Shown here: piece after piece, positions 25,841-35,206 of the stretch
Numbering within the stretch: position 1 is the stretch's first letter
How the letters are laid out: each line of letters begins with the position of its first letter
DNA from: Gammaproteobacteria bacterium
GTDB taxonomy: Bacteria; Pseudomonadota; Gammaproteobacteria; JADZEE01
Direction: 5' to 3'
NCBI GenBank assembly: GCA_020850735.1
Contig: JADZEE010000037.1
Location: 1-64,000 of the forward strand
DNA length: 64,000 bases
The notes under the pieces: model-generated
The model's input: only the letters and a program-made list of their open reading frames with translations
The model's database searches: none
Told to the model about the DNA's origin: nothing
Program-made: the position numbers and the translations under genes

Positions 25841-27643
25841 CTAGGCGGCCGCCGGACTCACCTGCAGGGCGTTCTCGAGCCGCGCCAGCTGGTCCACGAA
25901 GGCTTCGGGGATGCGCTCACCGAACCGTTCGTAGTGCTCGCGGATGAGCGGCAGTTCCTGCAGCCAGCCGTCCGTGTCGACCTTCAGCAGCCAATCCATC
26001 GCCCCGGCGGCGAGGTCGAGCCCTTCCACATCGAGGGCGCCGGGGGCCGGCAGCAGCCCGATCGGCGTGTCCACTGCCTGCCCGTCGCCGTCACAACGCT
26101 CGAAGATCCACTTGAGCACGCGACTGTTCTCGCCGAATCCCGGCCACACGTAGCGACCTCGATCGTCCTTGCGAAACCAGTTGACGCAGAAAATCTTCGG
26201 CAGCCGCGCCTCGGGACGCTCGCCGATCTTCAACCAGTGGCGCCAGTAGTCGGCCATGTTGTAACCGCAGAACGGCAGCATGGCCATCGGATCACGGCGC
26301 AACTGGCCGATCTTGCCCGCCGCCGCGGCGGTCTTTTCGCTGCCGATGATGGAGCCGAGAAATGTGCCGTGGACCCAGTCCCGTGACTCGTTCACGAGCG
26401 GGACGACGCTGGCACGCCGGCCGCCGAACAGGATGGCGCTGATCGGTACCCCGTTGGGATCCTCCCACTCCGGCGCGATGATCGGACAAAAATCGGCGCG
26501 CACGGTGAAGCGCGCGTTCGGATGGGCGGCGGGACGCCCGCAGCCAGGCGACCACTCGCGGCCCTGCCAGTCGATCAGGCGCTCGGGCGGCACATCGGTC
26601 ATGCCCTCCCACCACACGTCGCCGTCTTCGGTCATGGCGACGTTGGTGAACAGGGCGTCGCGCTGGAGCGTGCTCATCGCGTGCATGTTCGACTGCGTGC
26701 TGGTACCCGGCGCCACGCCGAAGAAACCCGCTTCCGGATTGATCGCGTACAGCCGGCCGTCCGTGCCGAATTTCATCCAGGCGATGTCGTCGCCGACCGT
26801 CTCCACCTTCCAGCCGGGCAACGTGGGTTCGAGCATCGCCAGGTTGGTCTTGCCGCACGCGCTCGGGAACGCTCCGCAGACGTACTTCGCCTGACCCTCG
26901 GGGCTGGTGAGCTTGAGGATCAGCATGTGCTCCGCCAGCCAGCCCTCGTCGCGCGCCATGACCGACGCGATCCGCAACGCGAAACACTTCTTTCCGAGCA
27001 GTGCGTTGCCGCCGTAACCGGAACCATAGGACCAGATTTCACGGCTCTGCGGGAAATGAACGATATAGCGGTTGTCCGGATTACAGGGCCAGGGAACGTC
27101 GGCGCTGCCGTAGGCGAGCGGTGCGCCGACCGAGTGCACACAGGGGACGAAGAAGCCGTCCTTGCCGAGACGTTCGATGATCTCGGCCCCGACCCGGGTC
27201 ATGACATGCATACTCGCCACGACGTAGGGGGAATCGGTGATCTCCACCCCGGCGTAGGCGATGTGCGATCCGACCGGCCCCATGCTGAAGGGGATGACGT
27301 ACATCGTGCGTCCGCGCATCGAGCCACGAAACAGCTTCTGCAGCGTCGCGCGCATGTTCCCGGGCTCGACCCAGTTGTTGTTCGGGCCCGCCTCGTCGCG
27401 GTTCGCGCTGCAAATGAAGGTACGGTCCTCGACCCGGGCGACGTCGGCCGGATCGGATCGGACGAGATAGCTGTTGGGGCGCTTGTCCTCGCTGAGCTTG
27501 ATGGCGGTACCGGCGCGCTCCATCAGCGCATACATGTGCCGCAGCTCGGCGACGGAGCCGTCGCACCAGTGCACGGCATCGGGCATCGTCAGCTTGGCGA
27601 TGTCGGCAACCCATTGTTTCAGACCTGCGTGGATGACATTCAT
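25841..27643 (-). CDS. pckG: Phosphoenolpyruvate carboxykinase (GTP)
   Basis: Converts oxaloacetate and GTP to phosphoenolpyruvate for gluconeogenesis. 600 residues, the GTP-type length. [18 protein letters not shown] carries the P-loop and hyper-reactive cysteine; NEDKRPN-like, [12 protein letters not shown] and [22 protein letters not shown] are present. Enteric gammaproteobacteria use the unrelated ATP-type, so this type is notable. It lies convergent to phaR and divergent from the phasin gene, in the middle of PHA genes. AAGGAGA is found eight bases before the start. Confidence 0.96.
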   Translation of the reverse strand: MNVIHAGLKQWVADIAKLTMPDAVHWCDGSVAELRHMYALMERAGTAIKLSEDKRPNSYLVRSDPADVARVEDRTFICSANRDEAGPNNNWVEPGNMRATLQKLFRGSMRGRTMYVIPFSMGPVGSHIAYAGVEITDSPYVVASMHVMTRVGAEIIERLGKDGFFVPCVHSVGAPLAYGSADVPWPCNPDNRYIVHFPQSREIWSYGSGYGGNALLGKKCFALRIASVMARDEGWLAEHMLILKLTSPEGQAKYVCGAFPSACGKTNLAMLEPTLPGWKVETVGDDIAWMKFGTDGRLYAINPEAGFFGVAPGTSTQSNMHAMSTLQRDALFTNVAMTEDGDVWWEGMTDVPPERLIDWQGREWSPGCGRPAAHPNARFTVRADFCPIIAPEWEDPNGVPISAILFGGRRASVVPLVNESRDWVHGTFLGSIIGSEKTAAAAGKIGQLRRDPMAMLPFCGYNMADYWRHWLKIGERPEARLPKIFCVNWFRKDDRGRYVWPGFGENSRVLKWIFERCDGDGQAVDTPIGLLPAPGALDVEGLDLAAGAMDWLLKVDTDGWLQELPLIREHYERFGERIPEAFVDQLARLENALQVSPAAA

Positions 27644-27840
27644 CCAGAACTTCTCCTTCGTGGACGCAACGCAGTAACAGCGCCCCGGGCCTGGGCCCCG
27701 GGGGGGCGGCGGGTGGCGGCAGGCCGGGCGACGGTGGCAATGAAGGCGGGAATCTTAGCCACCACGACAGTAATTGCAAACTCGCCCGACATTATTTTTC
27801 GTGACCCGCGCCGCCCCGGCGGCCCCCGTGGGAACGATGC

Positions 27841-27869
27841 TTGACAGGGGTCGGGAAGGCCGTTATATT
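27841..27869 (+). promoter_or_regulatory. Sigma-70 promoter of the phasin gene
   Basis: A perfect TTGACA -35 and a TATATT -10 are separated by exactly 17 bases. Transcription would start near 27876, giving a leader of about 64 bases. The candidate PhaR site at 27881 lies right after the start, where a repressor could block it. Confidence 0.78.
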
Positions 27870-27880
27870 GCGCCGCACCA

Positions 27881-27895
27881 ATTGTTGCAATGCAA
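27881..27895. promoter_or_regulatory. Candidate PhaR operator at the phasin promoter
   Basis: ATTGTTGCAATGCAA contains two direct TGCAA units and resembles the site before phaA (23960). It is at about +5 to +20 of the predicted transcript. Binding by PhaR is inferred. Confidence 0.45.
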
Positions 27896-27939
27896 TATGC
27901 GCCTGGGCGCGCAGTCACCACCGTCAGGAGAGCACGAAC

Positions 27940-28311
27940 ATGCAGAACGAATACATCGAGCAGTGGCAGTCGCTGGGCAAGGAGACGTTCGGGGCCATCA
28001 AGGAGCTGGAGTCGATCGGCACCCGGGCGCTCGAGCAGCTGGCCGCGCAGAATCTCGCGCTGGTCAACGTCTACGTCGAGACGGGTGTCAGGAACATGGG
28101 TCTGGTCAATGAGACCCGTGGCTACAAGGAGCTGGTCGCCGCACAGATGGAGCTGGCATCCACCCTGACCAGCAAAGTCGTGGAAAACGGCCACAAGAGC
28201 GCCGACATCCTCAATGACCTGCGCAACGAGCTGACCACCTGGTACGAAGGCAAGGTCAGCGCGGCGAGCAAGGCAGCCCTGAAAAAGGCGCCGGTCAAGA
28301 AGGCCGCCTGA
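27940..28311 (+). CDS. Phasin family protein
   Basis: 123-residue, almost wholly helical protein that should coat PHA granules and control their size. It starts MQNEYIEQWQSLGKETFGAI and has the amphipathic pattern and ARNLALVNVYVETGVRNMG-like middle common to phasins of the Phasin_2 type. A Lys/Ala-rich C-terminus (AALKKAPVKKAA) recalls DNA-binding tails of PhaM/PhaF-like phasins, so it may also link granules to the nucleoid. ATG 27940 has AGGAG nine bases upstream. It is preceded by a strong promoter and followed by a terminator. Confidence 0.85.
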   Translation: MQNEYIEQWQSLGKETFGAIKELESIGTRALEQLAAQNLALVNVYVETGVRNMGLVNETRGYKELVAAQMELASTLTSKVVENGHKSADILNDLRNELTTWYEGKVSAASKAALKKAPVKKAA

Positions 28312-28353
28312 ATACGCGGCGACCGTTCAGTTTCGAGAGTTTGACCTCCCTTT

Positions 28354-28393
28354 CCCCCGGCTCCTCGTCAATGTGACGGGCCCGGGGGTTTTT
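28354..28393 (+). terminator. Intrinsic terminator after the phasin gene
   Basis: The outer stem CCCCCGG with CCGGGGG encloses an inner CGTCA/TGACG stem with an ATG loop and is followed by TTTTT. The phaC stop codon overlaps the T tract on the other strand, so the structure may act on both convergent transcripts. Confidence 0.75.
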
Positions 28394-29477
28394 ATTTCCG
28401 CCGCCCGCGCGGCGCCTTGTGCCGCCGCCCGCCGGCGCGCTGCGCGAGCCACGCCGCCACCGTGTCCGGCAGGTAGCCGAGCGCGCGTGAGCTGACGTAC
28501 AGACCGATGTGGCCGCCGGGCAGCTCCACCGCCGTGTAGTCCCGGGTGCCGACGTGCGCTTCCAGGGCCAGCGACGCCGCCGGCGGCACCAGGTGGTCCT
28601 CGCGCGCGTAGACGTTCAGGACCGGCATCGTTACGGCGGCGAGGTTCACGGCCCGCTCACCGAGCCTGAGCTCGCCACGTACCAGCGCGTTGCGCTGGTA
28701 GAAGTCCTGCACGAACTGGCGAAAGACTTCGCCGGGCTGATCGGGGCTGTCGAATATCCAGCGCTCCATCCGGGCGAAATTGCGCACGGCGTCGGCGTCG
28801 TCCACGCGTCGCAGGAGGTCCAGGTATTTGGCGATCCCCAGCCGAAACGGCCGCAGCGACAGGAACGCGAAATTGAGCAGCTCACCAGGCACGTTGCCGA
28901 GCGTGGCGACGAGCTGATCGACGTCGACGTGGCGCACCAGCTGACTGAGCAGATCGTCGGGGGTGTGAAAATCCACCGGCGTCACGGTCGTGATCAGCTT
29001 GCTCACCTTGTGCGCGAACAGCGCTGCATAGCACAGACTCAGGGTCCCGCCCTGGCACACACCCAATACGTTCACCTGCTCGCGTCCCGTCCGTGCGCGC
29101 AGCACGTCGACACAACGGTCCAGGTAACCGCCCACGTAATCCCAGATCGACAGGTAACGCTGCGCCGGGCCGGGATCGCCCCAGTCGAGCAGATAGACCT
29201 CGAGCCCGCGGCTGACGAGTGCTCGGATGAGCGATCGCTCCGGCTCCAGATCGGCCATGTACGGTCGGTTCACGAGCGCGTAGACGATGAGCAGCGGAGC
29301 GGCTGTGGCGACGCCGTCACCGGCGGCCGGGTAGTGATACAGGCTGACCGTATCCTCGCGGTGCACGAGCTCGCGCGGGGTGGCCCCGGCTGCCGGCGCC
29401 TGCGCCCCGATCGCCTCCGCCAGGCGCGTGAGCCGTTCGACCAGAGCCTCGGACTCACGGCCGGAGCGAGCGTTCAC
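28392..29477 (-). CDS. phaC: Class III polyhydroxyalkanoate synthase subunit PhaC
   Basis: Polymerises 3-hydroxyacyl-CoA into PHA on granules, together with PhaE. 361 residues, the length of class III PhaC (class I is near 590). The lipase-like box is GVCQGG with nucleophile Cys141; the other triad members are Asp294 (AREDHLVPP) and His323 (GGHIGLYVS). RPYMADLEPERSLI and LDWGDPGPAQRYL are family motifs. The start is GTG, overlapping the phaE stop by four bases (GTGA), so subunit synthesis is coupled. A basic C-terminal tail (RRHKAPRGRRK) follows. Confidence 0.95.
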   Translation of the reverse strand: MNARSGRESEALVERLTRLAEAIGAQAPAAGATPRELVHREDTVSLYHYPAAGDGVATAAPLLIVYALVNRPYMADLEPERSLIRALVSRGLEVYLLDWGDPGPAQRYLSIWDYVGGYLDRCVDVLRARTGREQVNVLGVCQGGTLSLCYAALFAHKVSKLITTVTPVDFHTPDDLLSQLVRHVDVDQLVATLGNVPGELLNFAFLSLRPFRLGIAKYLDLLRRVDDADAVRNFARMERWIFDSPDQPGEVFRQFVQDFYQRNALVRGELRLGERAVNLAAVTMPVLNVYAREDHLVPPAASLALEAHVGTRDYTAVELPGGHIGLYVSSRALGYLPDTVAAWLAQRAGGRRHKAPRGRRK

Positions 29478-30559
29478 GGGCGTCGTCGCTTGCGCGGTCG
29501 CGGACTCGCGGGCTCGTCGCCGGGCCCGAGCATGAGCGCGTCGACGTGCCAGTCGCGGTCCGGCGCGCCGCGCACCACTTTGGCCCGCGCCCGCGCCGGG
29601 GTCGCGGGGACAGAGCGCTTGCCGGGGGCTTTGCCCTTACGGGTCGGACCAGCCGGCACCGGGCTCGCCCGCTGCGGGGCACCGGGCGCGTCCGCCAGGG
29701 CCGTCAGCTGCGTTTCCAGCGCGCGGATCCGGGCCTGCAGTGCGACCCCGGCGCGCTGCAGGGACTCGATCTCCTCTCGGCGCGGCAGCGCGAACAACGC
29801 ACACAGATCGTCCACCGACGCCTGCACACCCGCCCGCAGTGCGACGGCCGCGTTGAACAGGCGGCCGAAGGCGACACTGTAGGCCGTCGAACGCAGCATC
29901 GCCGTATGCGCCTGCTCGCAGCAGTCGAGCCAGTCCCGGTACCGTGCGTCGGCCGAGGCCTCGGCGGCCGAACCCGACCGGGTCTGACGGGCCGTGTAGC
30001 GGCTGATCGCGTCGCGCGCGAACGCCGCGTTCACGCCAGCGAACTCATCGAGTGCGACCCGGTAGCGGGCCAGCGTCGCCAGGATCGCGTCCGCGCGTTC
30101 GCGCAGCGGGCCGCCCGGCGCTTCGGCTGCTCCGGCCACGAGCGCCGTCCACAGTGCCGTACCTGCCAGCGCCGGCAGCGCATCCGGCAACCCGCGCCAG
30201 GCGGCGTGCAGACCCTGTACGATCGGGTCCGGGCTGGCGCCCAGAGTAAGCCCGGCGATGGCTTCCTGCCATCTCGAAACGAGCGCACTCAGTCGCGTCG
30301 CGGCATCGCCAGAGGGCGGATCGAGCAGGCGCAGCAGATCGGGGCCCGTGCGCTCGAAGTCGCCGACCGCCATGGCGATACGCCCGCACAGCGCCCGCAC
30401 GTCGTCCGGCAGACCGGCGGCGGCCGCCGTCGCGAGCCAGGCGTCGAATGTGCGCCGCCATTCACCGGCGGCTGTCTTGCCGCCGTCCGCATCCCCGCCG
30501 CCGTCCGGGACGGAGTCTGCAGCGGCTAGGGGGTCGGACGCGCCAGTGGATTCGTGCAT
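29474..30559 (-). CDS. phaE: PHA synthase subunit PhaE
   Basis: Non-catalytic partner that activates class III PhaC. 361 residues, highly Ala-rich and helical. The C-terminal part AFGRLFNAAVALRAGVQASVDDLCALFALPRREEIESLQRAGVALQARIRALETQL is the usual PhaE signature and includes a coiled coil (about 270-300). The tail is Pro/Lys/Arg-rich. ATG 30559 is chosen; the open frame upstream runs through tRNA-Ser. The gene begins only 52 bases after the tRNA, with no T-run terminator between, so phaEC may share the tRNA transcript. Confidence 0.85.
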   Translation of the reverse strand: MHESTGASDPLAAADSVPDGGGDADGGKTAAGEWRRTFDAWLATAAAAGLPDDVRALCGRIAMAVGDFERTGPDLLRLLDPPSGDAATRLSALVSRWQEAIAGLTLGASPDPIVQGLHAAWRGLPDALPALAGTALWTALVAGAAEAPGGPLRERADAILATLARYRVALDEFAGVNAAFARDAISRYTARQTRSGSAAEASADARYRDWLDCCEQAHTAMLRSTAYSVAFGRLFNAAVALRAGVQASVDDLCALFALPRREEIESLQRAGVALQARIRALETQLTALADAPGAPQRASPVPAGPTRKGKAPGKRSVPATPARARAKVVRGAPDRDWHVDALMLGPGDEPASPRPRKRRRP

Positions 30560-30611
30560 GCCTGGATGACCGTACCGCCGGCGAGCGCCGCTAAGCGGTC
30601 GGTGACGGATT

Positions 30612-30703
30612 TGGCGGAGAGGGAGGGATTCGAACCCCCGGTGCCCAACAAAGGACACAACTGATTTCGAGTCAGCCGCATTCGACCACTCTGCCACCTC
30701 TCC
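30612..30703 (-). tRNA. tRNA-Ser (anticodon CGA)
   Basis: The acceptor arms GGAGAGG and CCTCTCC pair and are followed by G and an encoded CCA. The anticodon loop is CTCGAAA with the stem GCTGA/TCAGT, giving CGA (reads UCG). The long variable arm is typical of serine tRNA. The T-arm contains GGTTCGAATCC. Length is 92 bases with CCA. Confidence 0.96.
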
Positions 30704-31049
30704 GGGTTTTCAGATCAGATACTTACGCGATGCTGGCCGCCGGCCCGCCGACCGCGAGCATACGCCTGGGCAATCATCCGGGCTCCTCGGCACCCCGGGC
30801 TGGCGTCGGAGTTTAGCCGATGGCGGGCCGGCTTAGCCACGTCCCGCGGCCGACTCTTGGAATGCACCCTCGCCGCTCAGCTGCCGACACCACGCCCCGT
30901 GCACGCGGATTCCTCACGCCGGCGTGCAGCCGCGCCGAGCGGCCCTGCGCCGCCCGCTCGCCGTCACACTGCCCGGGCTGCTGCGAGCGGTTCTGAAGCC
31001 AATGCCGCAGGCAGCGGGCGGTGGCGGTGCCGCACCCCGTAAAGCCTGG
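30704..31049. other. Intergenic region with no gene seen
   Basis: 346 bases between tRNA-Ser and the Sel1-repeat gene. It should hold the tRNA promoter near 30705-30760, though no strong -35/-10 pair stands out. No gene or repeat is supported. Confidence 0.4.
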
Positions 31050-32306
31050 TTACTCCCCCGTTTCGAGCGGCGGACACAGGTTTGCCGACAAGGCCACGGC
31101 GCGTTCGCGATCGCGTGCTGACAGCCGCTCCGACAGCCGCGCCAGCGCCGCCGGCGCATCCGCGTCGCCGCGCAAGCGCGCCAGCCAGAACCAGGCATAG
31201 GCACGCACCCGATCGCGCGGCCGGCCGAGGCCTCTGGCGAACACGACACCGAGCTTGCTGGCGGCGCGGGCGTGTCCGGATCGAGCCGCGATTTCGAGCA
31301 GCGCGGCCGCACGCTCGTGACCACTGCCGTCGGCGCGCAGCAGATCCGAACCGAGACGGTACTGCGCCTGGGCATAACCGTGCGCGGCGGCGCGTTCGAG
31401 CCAGCGCCGGGCGGCATCGGTATCCCGGTCGCAGCCCCGGCCGTCGCGCAGGCAGCTGTACAGGGCATATTCGGCGCGCGCGTAACCCTGGTTCGCCGCC
31501 GCCTCGAACCAGTGCTGCGCCGCGACCGGATCGGCGCCGACGCCGATCCCTTTCTCGTACATCTTGCCGAGGTTGTACTGAGCCTTGTCCAGCCCCTGGC
31601 CGGCAGCGGCCCGCATCAGCTCCGCCGCCGCGCCTTCGTCCGGGGCGACTCCGGCCCCGGCCGCGAGCATCAGGGCGAGGTTGTAGCGAGCCTTGGCGTA
31701 GCCCTGCGCCGCGGCGGCGCGATACCAGTGCACGGCCTGCACCGGATCGCGCTCGACGCCGGCACCGTTGGCGAGCGCGAGACCGAGATTCAGCTGTGCC
31801 TGTGGATGGCCCTGCGCCGCAGCCAGCCGATACCAGTGCACGGCGGTCGTGGCATCGGGCGGGACACCCGCACCGGTGGCGTAGATGACGCCGAGGTTGT
31901 GACGTGCCGTGGCGTCGCCGGCCTCGGCGGCTTGCCGATACCAGTGCAGCGCCAGTGCCGGATCGCGCCCGACCCCGTCGCCCCGCTGGTACAACCAGCC
32001 CAGCCTGGTCTGCGCCGGCGCGTAACCGGCGCGCGCGGCCTCTTCGAACCATCGCAGCGCCACCTGCGCGTCCCGCGGCACGCCCTCGCCGGTCAGGTAC
32101 AGCTCCGCCAGAGCATGCCGCGCGCGCGGGTCCCCCGCCGCAGCCGCCTGGCGGTACCACGCCAGTGCCTGCCGGACATCGCGGTCGACACCCCAGCCCC
32201 GGCGATAGTTGTGCGCGAGCACAATCTGCGCGTCCGCGTCGCCGGCACGCGCGCGGGCGATGATGGTCGGCAGATCCAGCGGTTGCTCAGTATCCACGCG
32301 TTGCAT
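31050..32306 (-). CDS. Sel1-like repeat (SLR) protein, cytoplasmic
   Basis: 418 residues made of about ten Sel1 repeats, each near 36 residues with the pattern A-x-x-x-L-G-x-x-Y-x-x-G-x-G-V-x-x-D-x-x-x-A-x-x-W-Y/F. Repeats run from about residue 25 to 390. No signal peptide is seen, so it is probably a cytoplasmic protein-interaction scaffold. Members often take part in signalling or secretion but no partner is visible. It lies 107 bases from the divergent HDOD gene, and another SLR gene lies beyond that. Confidence 0.85.
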   Translation of the reverse strand: MQRVDTEQPLDLPTIIARARAGDADAQIVLAHNYRRGWGVDRDVRQALAWYRQAAAAGDPRARHALAELYLTGEGVPRDAQVALRWFEEAARAGYAPAQTRLGWLYQRGDGVGRDPALALHWYRQAAEAGDATARHNLGVIYATGAGVPPDATTAVHWYRLAAAQGHPQAQLNLGLALANGAGVERDPVQAVHWYRAAAAQGYAKARYNLALMLAAGAGVAPDEGAAAELMRAAAGQGLDKAQYNLGKMYEKGIGVGADPVAAQHWFEAAANQGYARAEYALYSCLRDGRGCDRDTDAARRWLERAAAHGYAQAQYRLGSDLLRADGSGHERAAALLEIAARSGHARAASKLGVVFARGLGRPRDRVRAYAWFWLARLRGDADAPAALARLSERLSARDRERAVALSANLCPPLETGE

Positions 32307-32413
32307 GCTCCCGCCCCGACCCTCCGGCGATCGCCGCCGCGCGACAGCATGCGCTTACCGCCGCTGCCCTCAAGCGCCCGGCGTGCAGGCCGCTAAACCG
32401 GCGACGTTCCGGA

Positions 32414-33310
32414 ATGGGTGCGCTCATCATGCAGGATCTCGCGACCATCGTAGCGGCGAGCGCGGAGCTCGCGCCGTTGCCGCAGGCCTATCTGCGCCTG
32501 CGGGAGCTGCTCGCCTGTCCGGCCGCGAACATGGACGAGGTCGCCCGTGTCATCAGCGCCGATCCGGGACTCACGGCGAGGCTCCTGCGACTCGCGAACA
32601 GCCCGTGGTTCGGCTGCCGGGCGCGCGTCGAGACGATCCACCATGCGGTACACCTGCTCGGCACGAGCGAGATCCACCGCCTCGCCCTGGCCGGCGCGGC
32701 GATCTCGGCAGTCAATCGCCTCGGCACGGGCTCCGACATGCGCCTGTTCTGGCGTCTGAGCGTCCACTGCGCCGTGCTGACGCGCGGGATCGCGGCACGG
32801 CATCTGCCGGCCCACACCGAGACAGCGTTCGTCGCCGGCCTGCTGCACGCGATCGGGCACCTGCCCCTGCACCAAGGCTTTCCCGAGCAGATGCAAGACT
32901 TGCGCGCTGCGGCGAATGCCGCCGGTAAACCGCTGTTCGTACTCGAGCGCGCGCACTTCGGCTTCGATTATGCCAGCGTCGGCGCGGCGCTACTCGAGCA
33001 CTGGCAGCTGCCGGCGAGGCTGTGCGCCGCGGTAGGCGGTCACCTGTCGCCGACGACCGCAACGACCGCGCTACTGGATGCGTCCATCGTGCACATCGCG
33101 AGCGTGCTGGCCCTGGGCGCACAGTGGCGTGCCGGCGAGGCCGACACCGTGCCGGACATCGAGCCTGTCGCACTGCAGACCGCCGGCTTGGTCGAGGACG
33201 ATATCGAAGCGCTGCTGCGCGATGCCGACGCCGGATTGCTCGAGGCACTGGCGCTGATCGCGCCACAGGCTCGCGCCGGGCTGTCGGCGCCGGCCGGTGC
33301 CGCCGCCTGA
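32414..33310 (+). CDS. HDOD domain protein
   Basis: 298 residues. The HDOD domain covers about residues 15-210: LPQAYLRLRELLACPAANMDEVARVISADPGLTARLLRLANSPWFG, then HAVHLLGTSEIHRLALA and LHAIGHL. HDOD proteins are regulatory relatives of HD phosphohydrolases that lack full metal-binding residues and usually act in signalling, motility or stress control. The alternative start is ATG 32429. It is flanked by two leftward Sel1-repeat genes, which may indicate a shared signalling role. Confidence 0.85.
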   Translation: MGALIMQDLATIVAASAELAPLPQAYLRLRELLACPAANMDEVARVISADPGLTARLLRLANSPWFGCRARVETIHHAVHLLGTSEIHRLALAGAAISAVNRLGTGSDMRLFWRLSVHCAVLTRGIAARHLPAHTETAFVAGLLHAIGHLPLHQGFPEQMQDLRAAANAAGKPLFVLERAHFGFDYASVGAALLEHWQLPARLCAAVGGHLSPTTATTALLDASIVHIASVLALGAQWRAGEADTVPDIEPVALQTAGLVEDDIEALLRDADAGLLEALALIAPQARAGLSAPAGAAA

Positions 33311-33314
33311 CGCG

Positions 33315-34319
33315 CTAGCGTTCCTGCGCACGGATGCGATCGCGGCGCAGGATGGCCGCGACGTCCGCAGCCAGGCGCAACTGGGCCGTGTCCATGGCCT
33401 GCGCGAGCTCGGCGCGCGCGGCGAGCGCCTCGGCATGGTCGTGCTCGGCCGCGATGTCGCACCAGGCATAGGCCTTGACCACGTCCCGCGCCACTCCGTG
33501 ACCGAGCGCAAAGGACAGACACAGCAGGTACTGCGCGTCCGCGACGTCGGCGATGGCCGCGCGCGAGTACCAGTAGACGGCCATGCGGTAATCCTGCGCG
33601 ACGCCGCGGCCCTGGCCGTGCGCCAAGCCGAGCAGATAGGCGGCGCGCCCGTGCCCCTGGCGCGCGGCGCGGCGCAGCCAGTACACCGCCTCGACATCGT
33701 CGTGGTCACGGCTCGCAGGGTCCCGGTAGCGGCGGCCAAGGGCGTACTGGGCATCGGCATGGCCCGCTTCGCCGGCCCGGCGGAACCAGTTGAGCGCTGC
33801 ATCGGGATCAGCCGTCATGCCTTCACCACGCTCGGCCATGAGGCCGAGGTTGTACTGCGCCTGCCGCTCACCCTGGGCGGCGGCGGCCTCGTACCAGCGC
33901 CGCGCGAGCACAGGATCCGGCGCGACGCCGATCCCTTCGGCGTACAGGTAGGCGAGATTGGTCTGGGCTGCGGCGTTGCCGGCGCTGGCGGCACGCTCGA
34001 ACCACGCGCGCGCGGCGACCGGATCGGGTCGGGTGCCGCGGCCCGCCAGCAACATGTTGCCCAGATTGAGCTGTGCCAGCGGCTCACCCTGCTCGGCCGC
34101 GAGCCGGTACCAGGCGAGCGCTTCGATGTTGTCGGGTGGGACGCCCGCGCCGGTTTCGTACATCACTCCCAGTCGAAACCGCGCGACGGCGTCGCCGGCC
34201 TGTGCCTCGCTGCGCAGGCGGGCCATGTTTTCTTCGGCCGCGGCCGGCGCGGCGGTGCACGCCACGAGCAGCAGCGTGGCCAGAAAGCCGATGCAACGTC
34301 CGGCGCAGTGGGTGCGCAT
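33315..34319 (-). CDS. Sel1-like repeat lipoprotein
   Basis: 334 residues. The start MRTHCAGRCIGFLATLLLVACTAAPA has a signal peptide with a lipobox LVAC, so the mature protein is probably lipid-anchored at the cysteine. About seven Sel1 repeats follow, for example RFRLGVMYETGAGVPPDNIEALAWYRLAAEQGEP. The frame extends upstream to 34460, but that part has no signal and overlaps the next gene. It is similar in architecture, not in export, to the SLR protein at 31050. The stop is only 4 bases from the convergent HDOD gene stop. Confidence 0.83.
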   Translation of the reverse strand: MRTHCAGRCIGFLATLLLVACTAAPAAAEENMARLRSEAQAGDAVARFRLGVMYETGAGVPPDNIEALAWYRLAAEQGEPLAQLNLGNMLLAGRGTRPDPVAARAWFERAASAGNAAAQTNLAYLYAEGIGVAPDPVLARRWYEAAAAQGERQAQYNLGLMAERGEGMTADPDAALNWFRRAGEAGHADAQYALGRRYRDPASRDHDDVEAVYWLRRAARQGHGRAAYLLGLAHGQGRGVAQDYRMAVYWYSRAAIADVADAQYLLCLSFALGHGVARDVVKAYAWCDIAAEHDHAEALAARAELAQAMDTAQLRLAADVAAILRRDRIRAQER

Positions 34320-34410
34320 GAGGCTGGGCGAGGTGGCGCGTGCAACGTTCGTGTCGTCACCGGCATTGTACCGGTGTCGCGCCGAGACGCCGACGACGCC
34401 GCGCCGGGCG

Positions 34411-35088
34411 CTAGCGGCGTGGCGCCGGCCCCGCCCGCGTGCCAGCCGCGGTGCGCGCAAGGTAATCCAGCACCTCGTGCCTGTCGACGACGTCGCCGTA
34501 CTTGGCGTCGATGTCGAACAGGTTCGCTTCGTGCGGTGCGGGGTGCCGGTCGCCGACGCACTCGCGCACGACGATGGTGTAGTAGCCGTGTGAAATCGCG
34601 TCGACCGCCGACGCCCGTATGCAGCCGCTCGTCGAGCAGCCGCAAAGGATCACCGTGTCGATCCGCTGCGAGGTCAGCAGCGCGGCGAGGCTGGTACCGA
34701 AAAACGCGCTGGCGTACTGCTTGGTGATGACCGCCTCACCGGCGCGCGGGCGTACCGGTTCGCAGAATTCCGCGAGCGGATTGCCGTCCACCATGCACTC
34801 GAGCGCCGGGATCTTGCGCACGAACATGCCGCCGTCGGCGAACCCGGCCCCGTAGCGGACGTTGGTGTGAATCACAGTCACGCCGTGGCGTCGCGCTGAG
34901 TCGAGCAGATCCACACTCGCGGCAACCGCCTGAACCACTCCCGGCGCGTAGAAGGGCGAGCCCGGCGTCGTATAGCCCTGCATGAAGTCGATGACGAGCA
35001 GCGCCGGGCGGGTACCGAATCCCAGGCGGTGACCCCTGAACGCCGACTCTTCGTTGCGCTCGTGTTCATCGGATCCGGCCACCATCAT
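34411..35088 (-). CDS. Isochorismatase-family cysteine hydrolase
   Basis: 225 residues. Catalytic triad of the superfamily: Asp34 (LVIDFMQGY), Lys123 (VITKQYASAFFGT) and Cys156 (CGCSTSGCIRASA). The order and context resemble N-carbamoylsarcosine or other amide hydrolases more than true isochorismatases. The substrate is unknown. AAGGAA lies before the ATG. It is 118 bases from the divergent cytochrome b561 gene. Confidence 0.87.
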   Translation of the reverse strand: MMVAGSDEHERNEESAFRGHRLGFGTRPALLVIDFMQGYTTPGSPFYAPGVVQAVAASVDLLDSARRHGVTVIHTNVRYGAGFADGGMFVRKIPALECMVDGNPLAEFCEPVRPRAGEAVITKQYASAFFGTSLAALLTSQRIDTVILCGCSTSGCIRASAVDAISHGYYTIVVRECVGDRHPAPHEANLFDIDAKYGDVVDRHEVLDYLARTAAGTRAGPAPRR

Positions 35089-35206
35089 TGCTGTTCCTTC
35101 GTTACGGATGCGTTGCGATTATGCAGGGCCGGGTACGGCAGCGCATCGCGGGGGCCGTGGCGCGGTGGTAACATCAGCGCCCGGGTGCGTCGGGAGGTGA
35201 TGACCC

